Shown one piece after another: positions 1 through 8,841 of a stretch of 64,000 nucleotides of DNA. The position numbers were made by a program, and so were the translations under genes. The DNA comes from Hyphomicrobiales bacterium (GTDB taxonomy: Bacteria; Pseudomonadota; Alphaproteobacteria; Rhizobiales; Rhizobiaceae): assembly GCA_900470155.1 (NCBI GenBank), contig UBZT01000015.1, positions 124,001 through 188,000 on the forward strand, written 5' to 3'. The stretch's first letter is position 1; every line of letters starts with the position of its first letter. The notes beneath the pieces are model-generated. The model was not told where the DNA came from. It ran no database searches and was given only the letters and a program-made list of their open reading frames with translations.

Positions 1-1153
1 GAAGGTCCTCAGCCCGCTCAGATGCTGCCCTTTCGCTGGCAGCTTCTATGGCGCGGCGAACGGCTCGTGCCATGGCCCCGATTTCATCCCCGCTGTCACG
101 GACGACGTCGGTGGCATCGGCCTCTCCCCGGGCGAGTTGTTCAATCGCGGCGGTCAGTTTTTTGATAGGTCGCACGACACCCAGCCCGATCACAATCGAC
201 AACGCTAGTCCGGCGGAAAGCACGAGCACTAGAACCACGCCGACTGCGGCGAGTGACTGCGTTTCGATGTTCAGCAACGCCTCTGCGTCATTGCTCAAGG
301 TCTCAAGTAGTTTGATCTCCAGCAGTCGCATGTCATTGATCCGCTTGCTTGCAGCATCATGCCACTCTGACGATTTCCAATGCGAAAGGTCAGCCTCTTG
401 GCCCGAGGAAAGCAAGGCCGACCGCATCGAAGCAAGTCTCCCAGGAACATCTGGCTGAACACTCTGGAGCTCGCTGACAAAGGCAGGGCTGGAAGCTTTG
501 AATTGTTGAAGCAGGTTCGTTTGAGCACCGTAAAGATATGCAAGTCTCAGGATCTGAGCAGTGCTGATCCTCCCCAACGAAATCACACCATTTCCAAGCG
601 CACGCTCCTGCCCCGCCAGTTCCTTGGCTTGAGAAAATTGGTTGAAGGCAGCGATTTTCTTCGTCAATTCTGCATTGGCGTCGCCCACCGCAAGCTGACC
701 GGGAATCGCTAGAAACTTCGCAACGACCTCAGTGTAAAACGCGCTGCTTTGCTCTACTGTCAGCTTGACCTCGTCCACCTCTCGACGAAAGTCGGGCAAT
801 GTATCCAAGGCTTGAGAGATTTCGTCGATTGCCAGCGACGATCGGGCTAGCCTGTGTTGTTCGACAATAGAGGCTGCCCGGTCGAAGTCGGCGCGCACCT
901 TGTTCAGTACACTGCCGCCAATCAGCCCCTTACTCCCGATAAATTCCGCGCTCAGGCCTCGCTCGGTCTGTAGGAGATGAACGGCGTCCCCAACCGATGC
1001 GATGTGGTCGCTCACGTCGACCAGTCGCGCAGCCTCGCGATACCGTTTGAGGTCGCTATCGACTTTGCCGTAGGCGAGGCCGACGACAAGTAGGACAGGC
1101 ACAGTGACCGCGAGAAGGATCCTTTTGGTAATAGATACATCGGACAAACGCAT
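1..1153 (-). CDS. Methyl-accepting chemotaxis-type receptor, NIT sensor domain (3' end outside window)
   Basis: Reading down from an ATG at 1153, the frame is open to the window edge (384 codons), so the C-terminus is missing. It starts MRLSDVSITKRILLAVTVPV, a membrane anchor, then carries a periplasmic stretch with LLQTERGLSAEF, the hallmark of a nitrate/nitrite-sensing (NIT) domain helix. A second membrane span near residues 305-330 (AAVGVVLVLVLSAGLALSIV) and a HAMP-like segment (VVRPIKKLTAAIEQLARGE) follow at the edge. The layout matches NIT-HAMP chemoreceptors, but the missing output domain could also be a cyclase or kinase. It is divergent from the DUF6522 gene at 1355. The downstream denitrification genes make nitrate or nitrite a tempting ligand, which is inference. 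Confidence 0.8.
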   Translation of the reverse strand, partial: MRLSDVSITKRILLAVTVPVLLVVGLAYGKVDSDLKRYREAARLVDVSDHIASVGDAVHLLQTERGLSAEFIGSKGLIGGSVLNKVRADFDRAASIVEQHRLARSSLAIDEISQALDTLPDFRREVDEVKLTVEQSSAFYTEVVAKFLAIPGQLAVGDANAELTKKIAAFNQFSQAKELAGQERALGNGVISLGRISTAQILRLAYLYGAQTNLLQQFKASSPAFVSELQSVQPDVPGRLASMRSALLSSGQEADLSHWKSSEWHDAASKRINDMRLLEIKLLETLSNDAEALLNIETQSLAAVGVVLVLVLSAGLALSIVIGLGVVRPIKKLTAAIEQLARGEADATDVVRDSGDEIGAMARAVRRAIEAASERAASERAEDL

Positions 1154-1246
1154 GAACAACCGCTCCTGGGTATCGGCCTCATGCCACGTCGTCGGGAATT
1201 CATTTCCACAACCCCGCCAAAGCAACAGATCGACGAGCAATCATCT

Positions 1247-1260
1247 TTGTCGCATCTCAA
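1247..1260. promoter_or_regulatory. Weak FNR/NnrR-like box before DUF6522 gene
   Basis: TTG-TCGCATCT-CAA fits the loose TTG-N8-CAA core bound by Crp/Fnr-type regulators such as FnrN and NnrR. It lies about 100 nt before the start at 1355, between two divergent genes. The core alone is expected by chance about once per 4 kb, so this site counts only because stronger relatives occur at 1995 and 10877. Confidence 0.3.
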
Positions 1261-1354
1261 ACAGAAATAGTTTTTTCCGCCCGTATACTGGTATCTGCCG
1301 TCGGTCAGGGCCATGTTCCCCTTTGCGAACATTCGCTTCTGAGAGGCCATTTCC

Positions 1355-1630
1355 ATGAAGATCGAACGTGACATCCAAGGCGACTTCATTGTCGCGCCGG
1401 ACGACCTGGCAAATCGCTTCGGTTTGAGTGGTGCCGACCTCCGACTGAAGTTGAAGCGAGGACTGGTAAAGAGCAGGGTTGAAACCGGGCAGGCAGAGGA
1501 TGCGGGCAATTTCCGGCTCACTGTTCGTATCGGAAATCGAATCTGGCTGGCAATACTGGACGCAGACGGACGGCTGGTTCGTGAAACCGGGCCTTTGCAC
1601 GGCAGGGCGGGCACGCACGTCCAGGACTGA
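1355..1630 (+). CDS. DUF6522-like small protein
   Basis: A 91-residue soluble protein starting MKIERDIQGDFIVAPDDLAN. From memory it resembles the DUF6522 family, whose members are small, lack a signal peptide and keep a pattern of an acidic N-terminal strand, an FGL/LK/GLV helix pair and a C-terminal strand (here IWLAILDADGRLV). No enzymatic motif or metal-binding cysteine is visible. The ATG at 1355 lacks a strong ribosome site (GAGAGG lies 14 nt upstream). Its position beside a nos cluster and an FNR-type box suggests a part in low-oxygen metabolism, but that is context only. The family call could be wrong, though the gene itself looks real from its composition and placement. Confidence 0.6.
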   Translation: MKIERDIQGDFIVAPDDLANRFGLSGADLRLKLKRGLVKSRVETGQAEDAGNFRLTVRIGNRIWLAILDADGRLVRETGPLHGRAGTHVQD

Positions 1631-1994
1631 GACAAACACTTCTGACGCCGGCGAGGGATAATTGCTTGAGCGTCGGGCGGGGCGAGATCAGACCGACGGT
1701 CGCGGTTTCTTTTCCTTGAACTGATTGACTGTGCGTGGGCCAATCTGTGTTGCAAGCGCGTATTCTGGTTTGTGGAAGAATTGCATGCAAAGACCTTCCG
1801 GTTTGATGGTTCCGAAAGTGCTGGACAAATCCATCGAGCATGGGCTTCCGATCGCGTCAGCGGAGCCGCCACGGATTGTGACCGTGTGCCGTGCGTTAGG
1901 GAGAGTCCGACAGGCAAGCTCTCTAAGAGCGAGCAAGCAGCCGCAGCAGAAATCACGTGGTTTTTGACGTCCAACTCGGAAAACGCTTCCTTAG
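1631..1994. other. Intergenic stretch with no recognised gene
   Basis: About 360 bases follow the DUF6522 stop. Short open frames exist on both strands, the longest about 100 codons on the minus strand, but none has a convincing ribosome site or a recognisable family. I see no terminator with a T-run. Confidence 0.6.
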
Positions 1995-2008
1995 TTGATT
2001 TGGCGCAA
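1995..2008. promoter_or_regulatory. FNR/NnrR-type operator before the DUF2946-TonB uptake block
   Basis: TTGAT-TTGG-CGCAA matches the left half-site of the FnrN/FixK consensus (TTGAT-N4-ATCAA) exactly and the right half at 3 of 5 bases. It also fits the NnrR core TTG-N8-CAA. The same 10 fixed bases recur at 10877 before nosR. The centre is about 59 nt before the GTG start at 2061, leaving room for activation from about -41.5 with a short leader. Confidence 0.6.
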
Positions 2009-2060
2009 CCGCCGACATCTGTCAGCGCGATAACAATCTTTTGACAAAGGAGATATTCTC

Positions 2061-2453
2061 GTGAGACGGATTGTCGGCAAATGGTTGGTGGCTTTGCGCG
2101 TGCTTTGCGCAATTGCTATCCTGTTCGTCGGGTTCGCACACAAGCCACCGGAAGATCTGCGGACCGAGATTTCGGTCTTGGATCTTTCCGCATTCGCGCT
2201 GCCAGATGGGGAAGTGCCCGATATTTGCCTAAGTGCAGGGCATCAGTCCGACGAGGATCATCCTTATAGCGGCAATTGCGAGGCATGCCGCCTCGGCACA
2301 GGCACGCTTGTGCCCAATCCTACCGATACCGTTGGGCTCCCAATGACGGGCTCCAGGGCACTGTCATTTGTCCTGCGCCCCGTTACGGTGAAGCGGCAGG
2401 TCGTCTGCCCCAACGCAGCGCCAAGAGCGCCTCCCGGTTCCCTGACCGTGTGA
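2061..2453 (+). CDS. DUF2946-like membrane/periplasmic protein with CxxC
   Basis: A 130-residue protein with a GTG start chosen because AAAGGAGA lies 8 nt upstream. The N-terminus (VVALRVLCAIAILFVGFA region, residues 10-26) is a signal anchor. The mature part carries GNCEACRLG near residues 70-78, a CxxC pair that could bind metal, and ends in RAPPGSLTV, close to the RAPP-type tail I associate with DUF2946 proteins. That family is often met beside TonB receptors for metals, a recollection that needs checking. It is the first gene of the block leading to the binding protein at 2679 and sits right behind an FNR-type box. The function is unknown, and periplasmic metal handling is a guess. Confidence 0.6.
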   Translation: MRRIVGKWLVALRVLCAIAILFVGFAHKPPEDLRTEISVLDLSAFALPDGEVPDICLSAGHQSDEDHPYSGNCEACRLGTGTLVPNPTDTVGLPMTGSRALSFVLRPVTVKRQVVCPNAAPRAPPGSLTV

Positions 2454-2678
2454 AGCCCCGCGGCACCTTGGTGCCTGCAGACATCATTGGCAAAGGCACT
2501 GCTGCGTTTGCAGCACCGATGTGGCGTAGCGCCCAAAAGCTGGAGCAATCACATGCCCCGAAATATCGACCTCAACGATGGCGACGCCCCCACCGCTACC
2601 CCAACGGCGCGTTCGTCCATTGGTGTCCATCACTGTGCGTCCGCCGCAGCGTCCCCTATAATTCGAAAAGAGACTTCT

Positions 2679-3785
2679 ATGCACAAGACCCTCAGACTTC
2701 TAACCGCACTTCTAGGCCTTACCCTTGCCGGCCATGCCGTTGCAGACATCAAAGTTATCGACGTCAAGGGTCGTGAGGTGAGCCTTGACGCGCCAGCCAA
2801 GCGCATTGTGCTTGGTTTTTACTACGAAGATTTCATTGCCGTGGCAGGCCCAGGCGCGATGGAAAAAGTGGTCGCTCTATCGCTTTCAACCTGGAAAGAC
2901 TGGCGTCCGAACCAATTCGCCGCCTATGCTAAGGCCATCCCGATGATCGCCTCCATCCCCGATATTGGAGATACTGAGAACGGCACTTTTTCGATCGAAA
3001 AAGCGATCGCAGCCAAGCCTGATCTTGTCATTCTTGCGGCCTGGTCGTTCGACGCACTTGGCGAAAGCGTAAAGCAGTTTGAAACAGCGGGTATTCCCGT
3101 ACTCACCTTGGACTACAACGCACAGACCGTCGAAAAACATGTCCAGTCCACGCTTCTGCTCGGTAAAGTCCTCGGATCAGAGACGCGCGCACAGGCGTTG
3201 GCCGCTCGCTACAAGTCCGCGATGGAGGACATTGACCGCCGCATTGTACAAGCCGGGCCGACAACCAAGAAAGTCTATGTTGAGCTTGCCCAAAAAGGGC
3301 CGTCGGAGGTCGGCAACAGCTATGGCAACGGCATGTGGGGAGCTCTGATCGAAAAGCTCGGGGGCACCAATATAGCCAAGGGCCAAGTTGAAAACTGGGG
3401 TCCGCTGAGCCCGGAATATGTACTCGCACAGCAACCCGACTTGATCTTCCTCGCCGGTTCCGAATGGCTGAACAAACCGCAGGCGGTCACAATTGGTTTC
3501 GGGGCAGATCTGGAAGTCGCTCGCAATCGGATGCAAGCCTATATAAATCGCCCAGGCTGGGAGACACTGCCTGCAGTCAAGGCAGGCAACGTGCATGCGA
3601 TCTATCATGGGGGTGCCCGCACCCTCTCGGACTACGTCTACGCCCAGTACATCGCAAAACAACTCTATCCAGATGCGTTTATGGATATAGATCCATCATC
3701 CGAGATCCGCGACTACTACGAAACCTGGTTGCCGATCGAGGCCGACGGCGTTTTTGTCCTTCCCTATCAGGCCAATGGACAATGA
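2679..3785 (+). CDS. ABC importer periplasmic binding protein, FepB/BtuF-like (metal chelate)
   Basis: A 368-residue secreted protein with signal peptide MHKTLRLLTALLGLTLAGHA, cut near AVA-D. It has the class III binding-protein layout: VIDVKGREVSLDAPAKRIV at the N-terminus, IGDTENGTFSIEKAIAAKPDLVI in the first lobe, and PAVKAGNVHAIYHGG late in the second. Proteins of this cluster bind ferric siderophores, haem, cobalamin or other metal complexes. The ATG at 2679 is preferred over an in-frame start 192 nt earlier because it has GAAAAGAGA before it and opens directly into the signal peptide. Its stop overlaps the permease start (ATGA), so the two are translationally coupled. The ligand cannot be read from sequence. 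Confidence 0.88.
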   Translation: MHKTLRLLTALLGLTLAGHAVADIKVIDVKGREVSLDAPAKRIVLGFYYEDFIAVAGPGAMEKVVALSLSTWKDWRPNQFAAYAKAIPMIASIPDIGDTENGTFSIEKAIAAKPDLVILAAWSFDALGESVKQFETAGIPVLTLDYNAQTVEKHVQSTLLLGKVLGSETRAQALAARYKSAMEDIDRRIVQAGPTTKKVYVELAQKGPSEVGNSYGNGMWGALIEKLGGTNIAKGQVENWGPLSPEYVLAQQPDLIFLAGSEWLNKPQAVTIGFGADLEVARNRMQAYINRPGWETLPAVKAGNVHAIYHGGARTLSDYVYAQYIAKQLYPDAFMDIDPSSEIRDYYETWLPIEADGVFVLPYQANGQ

Positions 3786-4846
3786 GTGTCCTCGTTCCCA
3801 CACTTCAACACCTGCGCGGCTACTATCGCCGCGCCACCCTTGACCGCTTGATTGCGCTCGCCACCGCGTCCATGGCACTTGTGATCCTCTGCCTCACCGA
3901 TCTCGTCACCGGCCCATCGGGTATGTCATTGGCTGAGGTCTGGTCTGCCGTTCGTGCCGGCCCATGGGGTGAAGATCTGGTTGCTTCCACGATTCTGTGG
4001 CAATTGCGCATGCCTCAGACAGTCATGGGCGTGCTTGTTGGCTCTTGCCTCGGCCTGGCGGGGTTGCAGATGCAGACAATCCTTTCCAACCCGCTCGCAA
4101 GCCCGTTCACGCTCGGCTTCTCAGCGGCAGCGGGATTTGGGGCGGCCCTTGCCATGATGTTTGGAGGTTTGATTCCCCTGCCTGCATTTGTCGTCGTGCC
4201 GGCCTCCGCGTTTCTCATGACACTGATTGCATGCACACTCGTCTATTTTGTCGCATTGCTGCGTGGTTCGACACCGGAGATCCTTGTCCTGGCCGGTATC
4301 GCGGTGCTTTTCTTCTTTCAGTCGATGCAGTCCCTGCTGCAGTTCTTGGCCTCGCCTGAAGTTCTGCAGCAGATCGTCTTCTGGCTGTTCGGCAGTCTAT
4401 TGAAAGCAAGCTGGACTTCCGTCACCGTCACCGCGACCATTCTTGTCCTTTGTGTCCCGCTTGTCATCCGCGACAGCTGGAACCTCACTCTTCTCCGTCT
4501 CGGCGACGTGAATGCATCAAGTCTCGGGCTGTCGGTCGATGCTCTGCGCAAGCGCAGCTTCCTCCTCGTTGCCCTATTGACTGCGGGCGCTGTTTCTTTT
4601 GTCGGGACCATTGGCTTTGTCGGGCTCATCGCCCCCCATGTGGCGCGCGCCGCCGTCGGTGAGGATCATCGTTTTGCTCTGCCGCTTTCTGCCGTCATTG
4701 GCGCTGTAATCCTGATTGGCGCCTCCGTGTTCGGCAAGTTCATATCGCCAGCCGCAGTCATCCCTGTCGGCATTATCACCGCGGTCGCCGGCGTGCCCAT
4801 GTTGTTTGTAGTGATTGCTCGTCGGGGCAGTGGAGATCTTTCATGA
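3782..4846 (+). CDS. ABC importer permease, FecCD family
   Basis: A 354-residue inner-membrane protein with about ten predicted spans. Family landmarks include LWQLRMPQTVMGVLVGSCLGLAG early on, QTILSNPLASPFTLGFSAAAGFG, and FVGTIGFVGLIAPHVAR near the C-terminus, the loop that contacts the ATPase. It forms the channel of a BtuCD/FecCD-type importer for metal chelates. The start at 3782 overlaps the binding-protein stop by ATGA. An open extension upstream lies inside the binding-protein gene and is rejected. The gene overlaps the ATPase at 4843 in the same way, making a tight three-gene transporter unit. A single permease gene suggests a homodimer. Confidence 0.92.
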   Translation: MSVLVPTLQHLRGYYRRATLDRLIALATASMALVILCLTDLVTGPSGMSLAEVWSAVRAGPWGEDLVASTILWQLRMPQTVMGVLVGSCLGLAGLQMQTILSNPLASPFTLGFSAAAGFGAALAMMFGGLIPLPAFVVVPASAFLMTLIACTLVYFVALLRGSTPEILVLAGIAVLFFFQSMQSLLQFLASPEVLQQIVFWLFGSLLKASWTSVTVTATILVLCVPLVIRDSWNLTLLRLGDVNASSLGLSVDALRKRSFLLVALLTAGAVSFVGTIGFVGLIAPHVARAAVGEDHRFALPLSAVIGAVILIGASVFGKFISPAAVIPVGIITAVAGVPMLFVVIARRGSGDLS

Positions 4847-5661
4847 CGAAACCTCTTTGCCTGAACAAGGTCAGCGTCCACCTCGGAAAGACAAGGGTTA
4901 TCAACGAGATATCCCTCTCACTCGCGGCCGGACAAATGGTTGCCGTGGTTGGACCAAACGGTGCGGGAAAATCCACGCTTTTGGGAGCGGTAGCCGGAGC
5001 GGTAGCCCATACCGGTCGGATCCAGTGGCTGGGCGGGAAAGTGGATCGCCGCAAGATAGGCTTCATGCCGCAACATTGCACAGTCAAAGCCCAGCTCTCG
5101 GTGCTGCAAACCCTTATTCTGGCACGCCATGAACAATTGGGCTGGCATGTCGGTGCCCACGATATCGATGCGGCCGGACGGATGCTACAGGAGTTCGGGC
5201 TGGAACAGCTGGCCGATCGCCATGTCAACACTCTGTCCGGAGGCCAGCAACAATTGGTGCTTCTGGCGCAAAGACTTATGCGCCAGCCCCGCCTGTTGAT
5301 CTTGGACGAAGCCACATGCGCACTCGATCTTCGTCACCAGATGATTGTTCTGGAACGACTTGGCGCCTATGTGGCAAGGACGGGCGCACTGGTCCTGATG
5401 GCGATCCACGACCTCAATCTGGCTGCGCGCAACACTGACATCCTGCTTTTGCTGGAGAAGGGCAGCCTCGCTGGACAGGGGAAAGCATCCGAGGTGCTAA
5501 CCCGCGCCACACTCCGTGATGTCTACGGTATAGAGGTCGATATCGTTCAGCACGGACGGAGTGCGCCGTTCATCATTCCAGTATCGCCGAGATCTGAGCG
5601 CCAGGCATGGACTACGCCGGCCGCCGGCTTCCGGGCGCCGGTGGAAAGCAACGTCGCCTGA
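4843..5661 (+). CDS. ABC importer ATPase, FecE/BtuD type
   Basis: A 272-residue cytoplasmic ATPase. Walker A is GPNGAGKST (residues 37-45), the signature LSGGQQQ (131-137), and Walker B LLILDE (151-156), followed by an H-loop in MAIHDLNLA. The D-loop region reads EATCALD where EPTSALD is usual. Every catalytic residue is present. It drives import through the FecCD permease with which it overlaps (ATGA). The C-terminal part (ATLRDVYGIEV) is the usual siderophore/B12 ATPase tail, and a decayed copy of the same tail lies at 9403-9612. Confidence 0.92.
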   Translation: MTKPLCLNKVSVHLGKTRVINEISLSLAAGQMVAVVGPNGAGKSTLLGAVAGAVAHTGRIQWLGGKVDRRKIGFMPQHCTVKAQLSVLQTLILARHEQLGWHVGAHDIDAAGRMLQEFGLEQLADRHVNTLSGGQQQLVLLAQRLMRQPRLLILDEATCALDLRHQMIVLERLGAYVARTGALVLMAIHDLNLAARNTDILLLLEKGSLAGQGKASEVLTRATLRDVYGIEVDIVQHGRSAPFIIPVSPRSERQAWTTPAAGFRAPVESNVA

Positions 5662-5739
5662 GAGAACGAAACGGGTCTTCCAACAGGGTTCATCTTTGTT
5701 CCGGCGCAAAGAAGGCCCTGTGTGGGTGGCCTATGCAGC

Positions 5740-5753
5740 TTGCATGCACGCAA
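5740..5753. promoter_or_regulatory. Possible FNR/NnrR-like box before TonB receptor
   Basis: TTG-CATGCACG-CAA fits TTG-N8-CAA and shares the right half CGCAA with the boxes at 1995 and 10877. It is 165 nt before the receptor ATG, longer than for the other two, and its left half (TTGCA) departs from TTGAT. Chance cannot be excluded. Confidence 0.35.
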
Positions 5754-5911
5754 TTCACTATACGTCTCGTTATGTGGCTTCCTAGCCCTCTTCACCCCCT
5801 CTGTCGGTGGTCGCGCGTGCCTCGGAGATGAGGAGGCGGTCACGACCGCAACTCTCCATCAAATGGACGCTGCGACCTAACCACCAACGCATTTGGGGGA
5901 AAGGAACCCGT

Positions 5912-8194
5912 ATGTTTCCGAGATGGGGTTGTGATACGCGGCGGACAAGGATCCGCTCAGGTTCGGATTTTCGAACGGGACTTGAGAGAATGCTGGCGGC
6001 CACGTTGCTGGTGTCATCGACGGCAATCGGCGGAGCATTTGCGCAGTCGGCCGCGCCCGGGGCAGGCACTGTGCTAGATACCATCGTCGTGAAGGCAAAG
6101 CGCGATGGATCGCCTGCTGCCATTGCGGAACGGCTCCGCGCGTTGCCAGGTGGGGTCTCGCTGGTGTTGACCCAAGACCATTCGTCGCTTGTCGCCCCAA
6201 CGCTGTCGGATGCCCTAGCCTCCGCCCCAGGCGTCATCGTTCAGGATTTCTTCGGCGCCAACGATCAGCCACGTGTGCAGATCAGAGGTTCGGGCCTTCA
6301 ACAGAACCCTGTCGAGCGCGGCATACTGATGCTACGCGACGGACTTCCGATCAATCGGGCCGATGGATCCTATATAGTCGGCTTTGCCAATCCGGGAGCC
6401 GCCGATGCGATTGAAGTCTATCGCGGTTACGTGGCGAACCGGCTAGGTGCCACCGTGCTGGGTGGGGCGATCAATTTCATGTCCGCCAATGCGTCGGCAG
6501 CGCCCGGCACCGAACTGACCGTCGGTGGTGGCAGTTTCGGTCAGATCGGCACCTCGGGGCAAACCGCCTATGAGGGGGATCGTTTTGATGCGACACTCCA
6601 TTTCGACGTCACGCGTCGCGATGGTTTTCGCGACTACAATGGATCCGAGCGGATCGAGGTCGGCGGCAGCGTGGCTGCAGAACTGTCTGACCTTGTCACG
6701 ACAAGGCTTTTTTTCGGGTATACGGATCTCGGCTTCGACGTATCTGGGCCGATCAACAAGGATGCGCTTGAAGCCGACCCGTCCCAGGTCTCTAACGGTC
6801 CCCTGGTCACGCCTGCGGGTGTCATCAATCCCGGACCGAACGTCGCACGAGACAAACCCCGACGGGATGCCAGCCAGTATCTGATTGGTTCTCGCACGAC
6901 GATCGATCTCGGTGAGCATCAATTCGACCTGGGCCTCGGCTACACGTATACTGACGACACATTCCGTTTCCCTGTCTCGTCAGGCATTCGCGACACTGTC
7001 GGTGGAGACCTGACTGGAATGATGCGGTATGCCTATTCACTGGACGCAGATCGTCTGTTGCCGCTGTTTGAAACGACGGCTCAATTTACTATCGGCTCGG
7101 CTGAACGACGCTACTATCTTAACCAGTCGGGAATGCAGGGCCCACTGTTCGGCGAGAACGATCTCGATGCCGCGACGCTCTCGCTCCATTCCGGCTTCAA
7201 CTTCCCGCTCGCCGACAACTGGAGCATTTCACCGGCGCTTTCCTATGCGCATGCGACCCGCAGCAGCGATGACACCTATTCATCCGCGACAAGACCAACA
7301 CTCGCTTACAATCCGGCAAACCCGACGATCCGTCTGCCGAACGGCACAGTGCCGACAGTGAGCACGGCTTACGACAGCAGCTATGATGCCTGGAGCCCTA
7401 GCCTCGGAGTAACGTTCGAGCCAACACCGGACCAGATCCTGTTTGCAGCCCTGAGCCGGAGTTTCGAACCTCCGACCCATGATGATCTGCTGGCCACAGT
7501 CAACGGCACGCCGAACAGCAGTCCGGGACGTCCGACGCCCGGAAATCCGTTGCTGGCAGCGGCAGTCTTCTCGACGCCGGATCTTGAGGCACAAACCGCA
7601 ACGACGGCGGAGTTTGGCTGGCGCGGAAACCTGGGTGACGTGAGTTGGGACGCTACCACCTACTACGCATGGGTCGACAATGAGTTACTGAGCCTGCGAG
7701 ATGCGACTGGTGCCTCACTCGGCGCGATCAATGCGAACCAGACGCGGCATTTCGGCATGGAGCTCGGCCTTACCGCCGAGCTGTATGACGGGTTGACGGG
7801 ACGCCTGGCCTATACCTATCAGGATTTCAGGTTTCACGATGATGTCCTACGGGGAAACAGCCAACTGGCAGGCGCGCCTCGACATGTCGTCAATGCCGCC
7901 TTCTCCTATAAGCCGACAGAAAACTGGTCGTTTGGCACCAGCGTAAAATGGGTCCCGGACAGAACCCCTGTCGACAACATGAACTCCCTGTGGGCAGACC
8001 CATATGCCGTGATAGACCTCAAGACCGAATACCGCATCAACGATCATCTGTCGGTGTTTGGGGAAGTCACAAATGTGTTCAACGAAACATATGCTTCATC
8101 CACCCTTATTGTCGACCAGGCAACGCCGAACCAGGCTGCCTTTCTACCTGGCGACGGTCGTGGCTTCTACCTCGGCGTGAAAAGCCGGTTCTGA
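5912..8194 (+). CDS. TonB-dependent outer-membrane receptor (metal chelate uptake)
   Basis: A 760-residue outer-membrane receptor. The ATG at 5912 is chosen because GGGGGAAAGGA precedes it and it opens into a long signal sequence ending near GAFAQ. A TonB-box-like DTIVVKAKR comes just after. The plug (roughly residues 60-180) has GVIVQDFFGANDQPRVQIRG and RDGLPINRADGS. The rest is a 22-strand barrel ending in YLGVKSRF with the terminal Phe needed for assembly. It should bring a substrate too large for porins into the periplasm, handing it to the binding protein at 2679. The 250-nt gap from the ATPase and a possible box of its own suggest a separate promoter. Siderophore, haem and copper-chelate ligands are all possible, and no haem-type motif was seen. 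Confidence 0.9.
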   Translation: MFPRWGCDTRRTRIRSGSDFRTGLERMLAATLLVSSTAIGGAFAQSAAPGAGTVLDTIVVKAKRDGSPAAIAERLRALPGGVSLVLTQDHSSLVAPTLSDALASAPGVIVQDFFGANDQPRVQIRGSGLQQNPVERGILMLRDGLPINRADGSYIVGFANPGAADAIEVYRGYVANRLGATVLGGAINFMSANASAAPGTELTVGGGSFGQIGTSGQTAYEGDRFDATLHFDVTRRDGFRDYNGSERIEVGGSVAAELSDLVTTRLFFGYTDLGFDVSGPINKDALEADPSQVSNGPLVTPAGVINPGPNVARDKPRRDASQYLIGSRTTIDLGEHQFDLGLGYTYTDDTFRFPVSSGIRDTVGGDLTGMMRYAYSLDADRLLPLFETTAQFTIGSAERRYYLNQSGMQGPLFGENDLDAATLSLHSGFNFPLADNWSISPALSYAHATRSSDDTYSSATRPTLAYNPANPTIRLPNGTVPTVSTAYDSSYDAWSPSLGVTFEPTPDQILFAALSRSFEPPTHDDLLATVNGTPNSSPGRPTPGNPLLAAAVFSTPDLEAQTATTAEFGWRGNLGDVSWDATTYYAWVDNELLSLRDATGASLGAINANQTRHFGMELGLTAELYDGLTGRLAYTYQDFRFHDDVLRGNSQLAGAPRHVVNAAFSYKPTENWSFGTSVKWVPDRTPVDNMNSLWADPYAVIDLKTEYRINDHLSVFGEVTNVFNETYASSTLIVDQATPNQAAFLPGDGRGFYLGVKSRF

Positions 8195-8841
8195 ACTCTT
8201 CAGAGTGCCCTCCCTCTGCCCCCGCGGCGCACCGAAGTCGGAGCGACGCGGGGATGATGGCTGGAGCACATTCGAAGTGCACGTGTCGTGCAGGATGATG
8301 ACGGTGGTTCGAAGGCATGCCTCGCCACGACAGCTATCTGCACTGAACGCGACTTTCTGGATCACGGCAGTTTAAAGGACTCGTACTGCTCTATTGTCCG
8401 TCGCCGTTGCACAAGTGAACAAAGCCGCGCGACCGGGAAACACCGTCGTCGAGGCGGCGATATGGTCTGCGATCGGATAGTCGCGTTCCCGGCACGCGAT
8501 TGACAACCTGACGATTGGGCAGGCATAGGCCGAGAGACATTTGGTCCCAAGCCCCGCGCCCACTATAGCGGGATGCTCAAAGCGTGAAGCCTGCTGGTCC
8601 CCTTGTCCTTGCGCCCGCACAAAGACCTCAGCGGCTTTTTGAGGCATCGTCAGTTGAGCGTGACGCAATGTAAGCACGGGCGAAGGACGGATCATTCGGC
8701 CCGCTAAACCCCTGATATTTCCTGCTCCCGCCAGCGAGAAGCAAGGCGAGCGAGACTAGATTGGGCAGGGTGAAGGGATGATGTGGCGGTGATCTGGTCT
8801 CGTCGCGAGACCGCCGGCCAATCTGTAAGCGGGAGGTGGAA
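8195..8841. other. Gene-poor stretch between TonB receptor and hemerythrin gene
   Basis: Some 640 bases without a credible gene. A GC-rich imperfect hairpin (CCCCGCG ... CGCGGGG, about 8219-8253) lies 25 nt after the receptor stop and may help end transcription, though no T-run follows. A TTG-N8-CAA match at 8609 is too far upstream and too degenerate to call. Short open frames look accidental. Confidence 0.5.

Noticed and set aside
1688..1936. An 82-codon minus-strand open frame
   Set aside because: It begins at TTG without a ribosome site, matches nothing known, and overlaps other equally long accidental frames.
2487..2678. In-frame 5' extension of the binding protein
   Set aside because: It would put 64 polar residues before a normal signal peptide, and the ATG at 2679 has its own ribosome site.
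3464..3781. In-frame 5' extension of the FecCD permease
   Set aside because: It overlaps the conserved 3' part of the binding-protein gene, and the ATGA junction at 3782 is the standard coupled start.
5662..5911. Cobalamin or other metal riboswitch before the TonB receptor
   Set aside because: The conserved B12-box (GCCACTG) and paired core are not present, and no other riboswitch pattern was recognised.
8219..8253. GC-rich hairpin after the TonB receptor as a terminator
   Set aside because: Pairing is imperfect and no T-run follows, so it is only mentioned in the intergenic entry.
8609..8622. TTG-N8-CAA before the hemerythrin gene
   Set aside because: It is 220 nt from the start, its halves (TTGCG, CACAA) fit poorly, and the core occurs by chance at this density.
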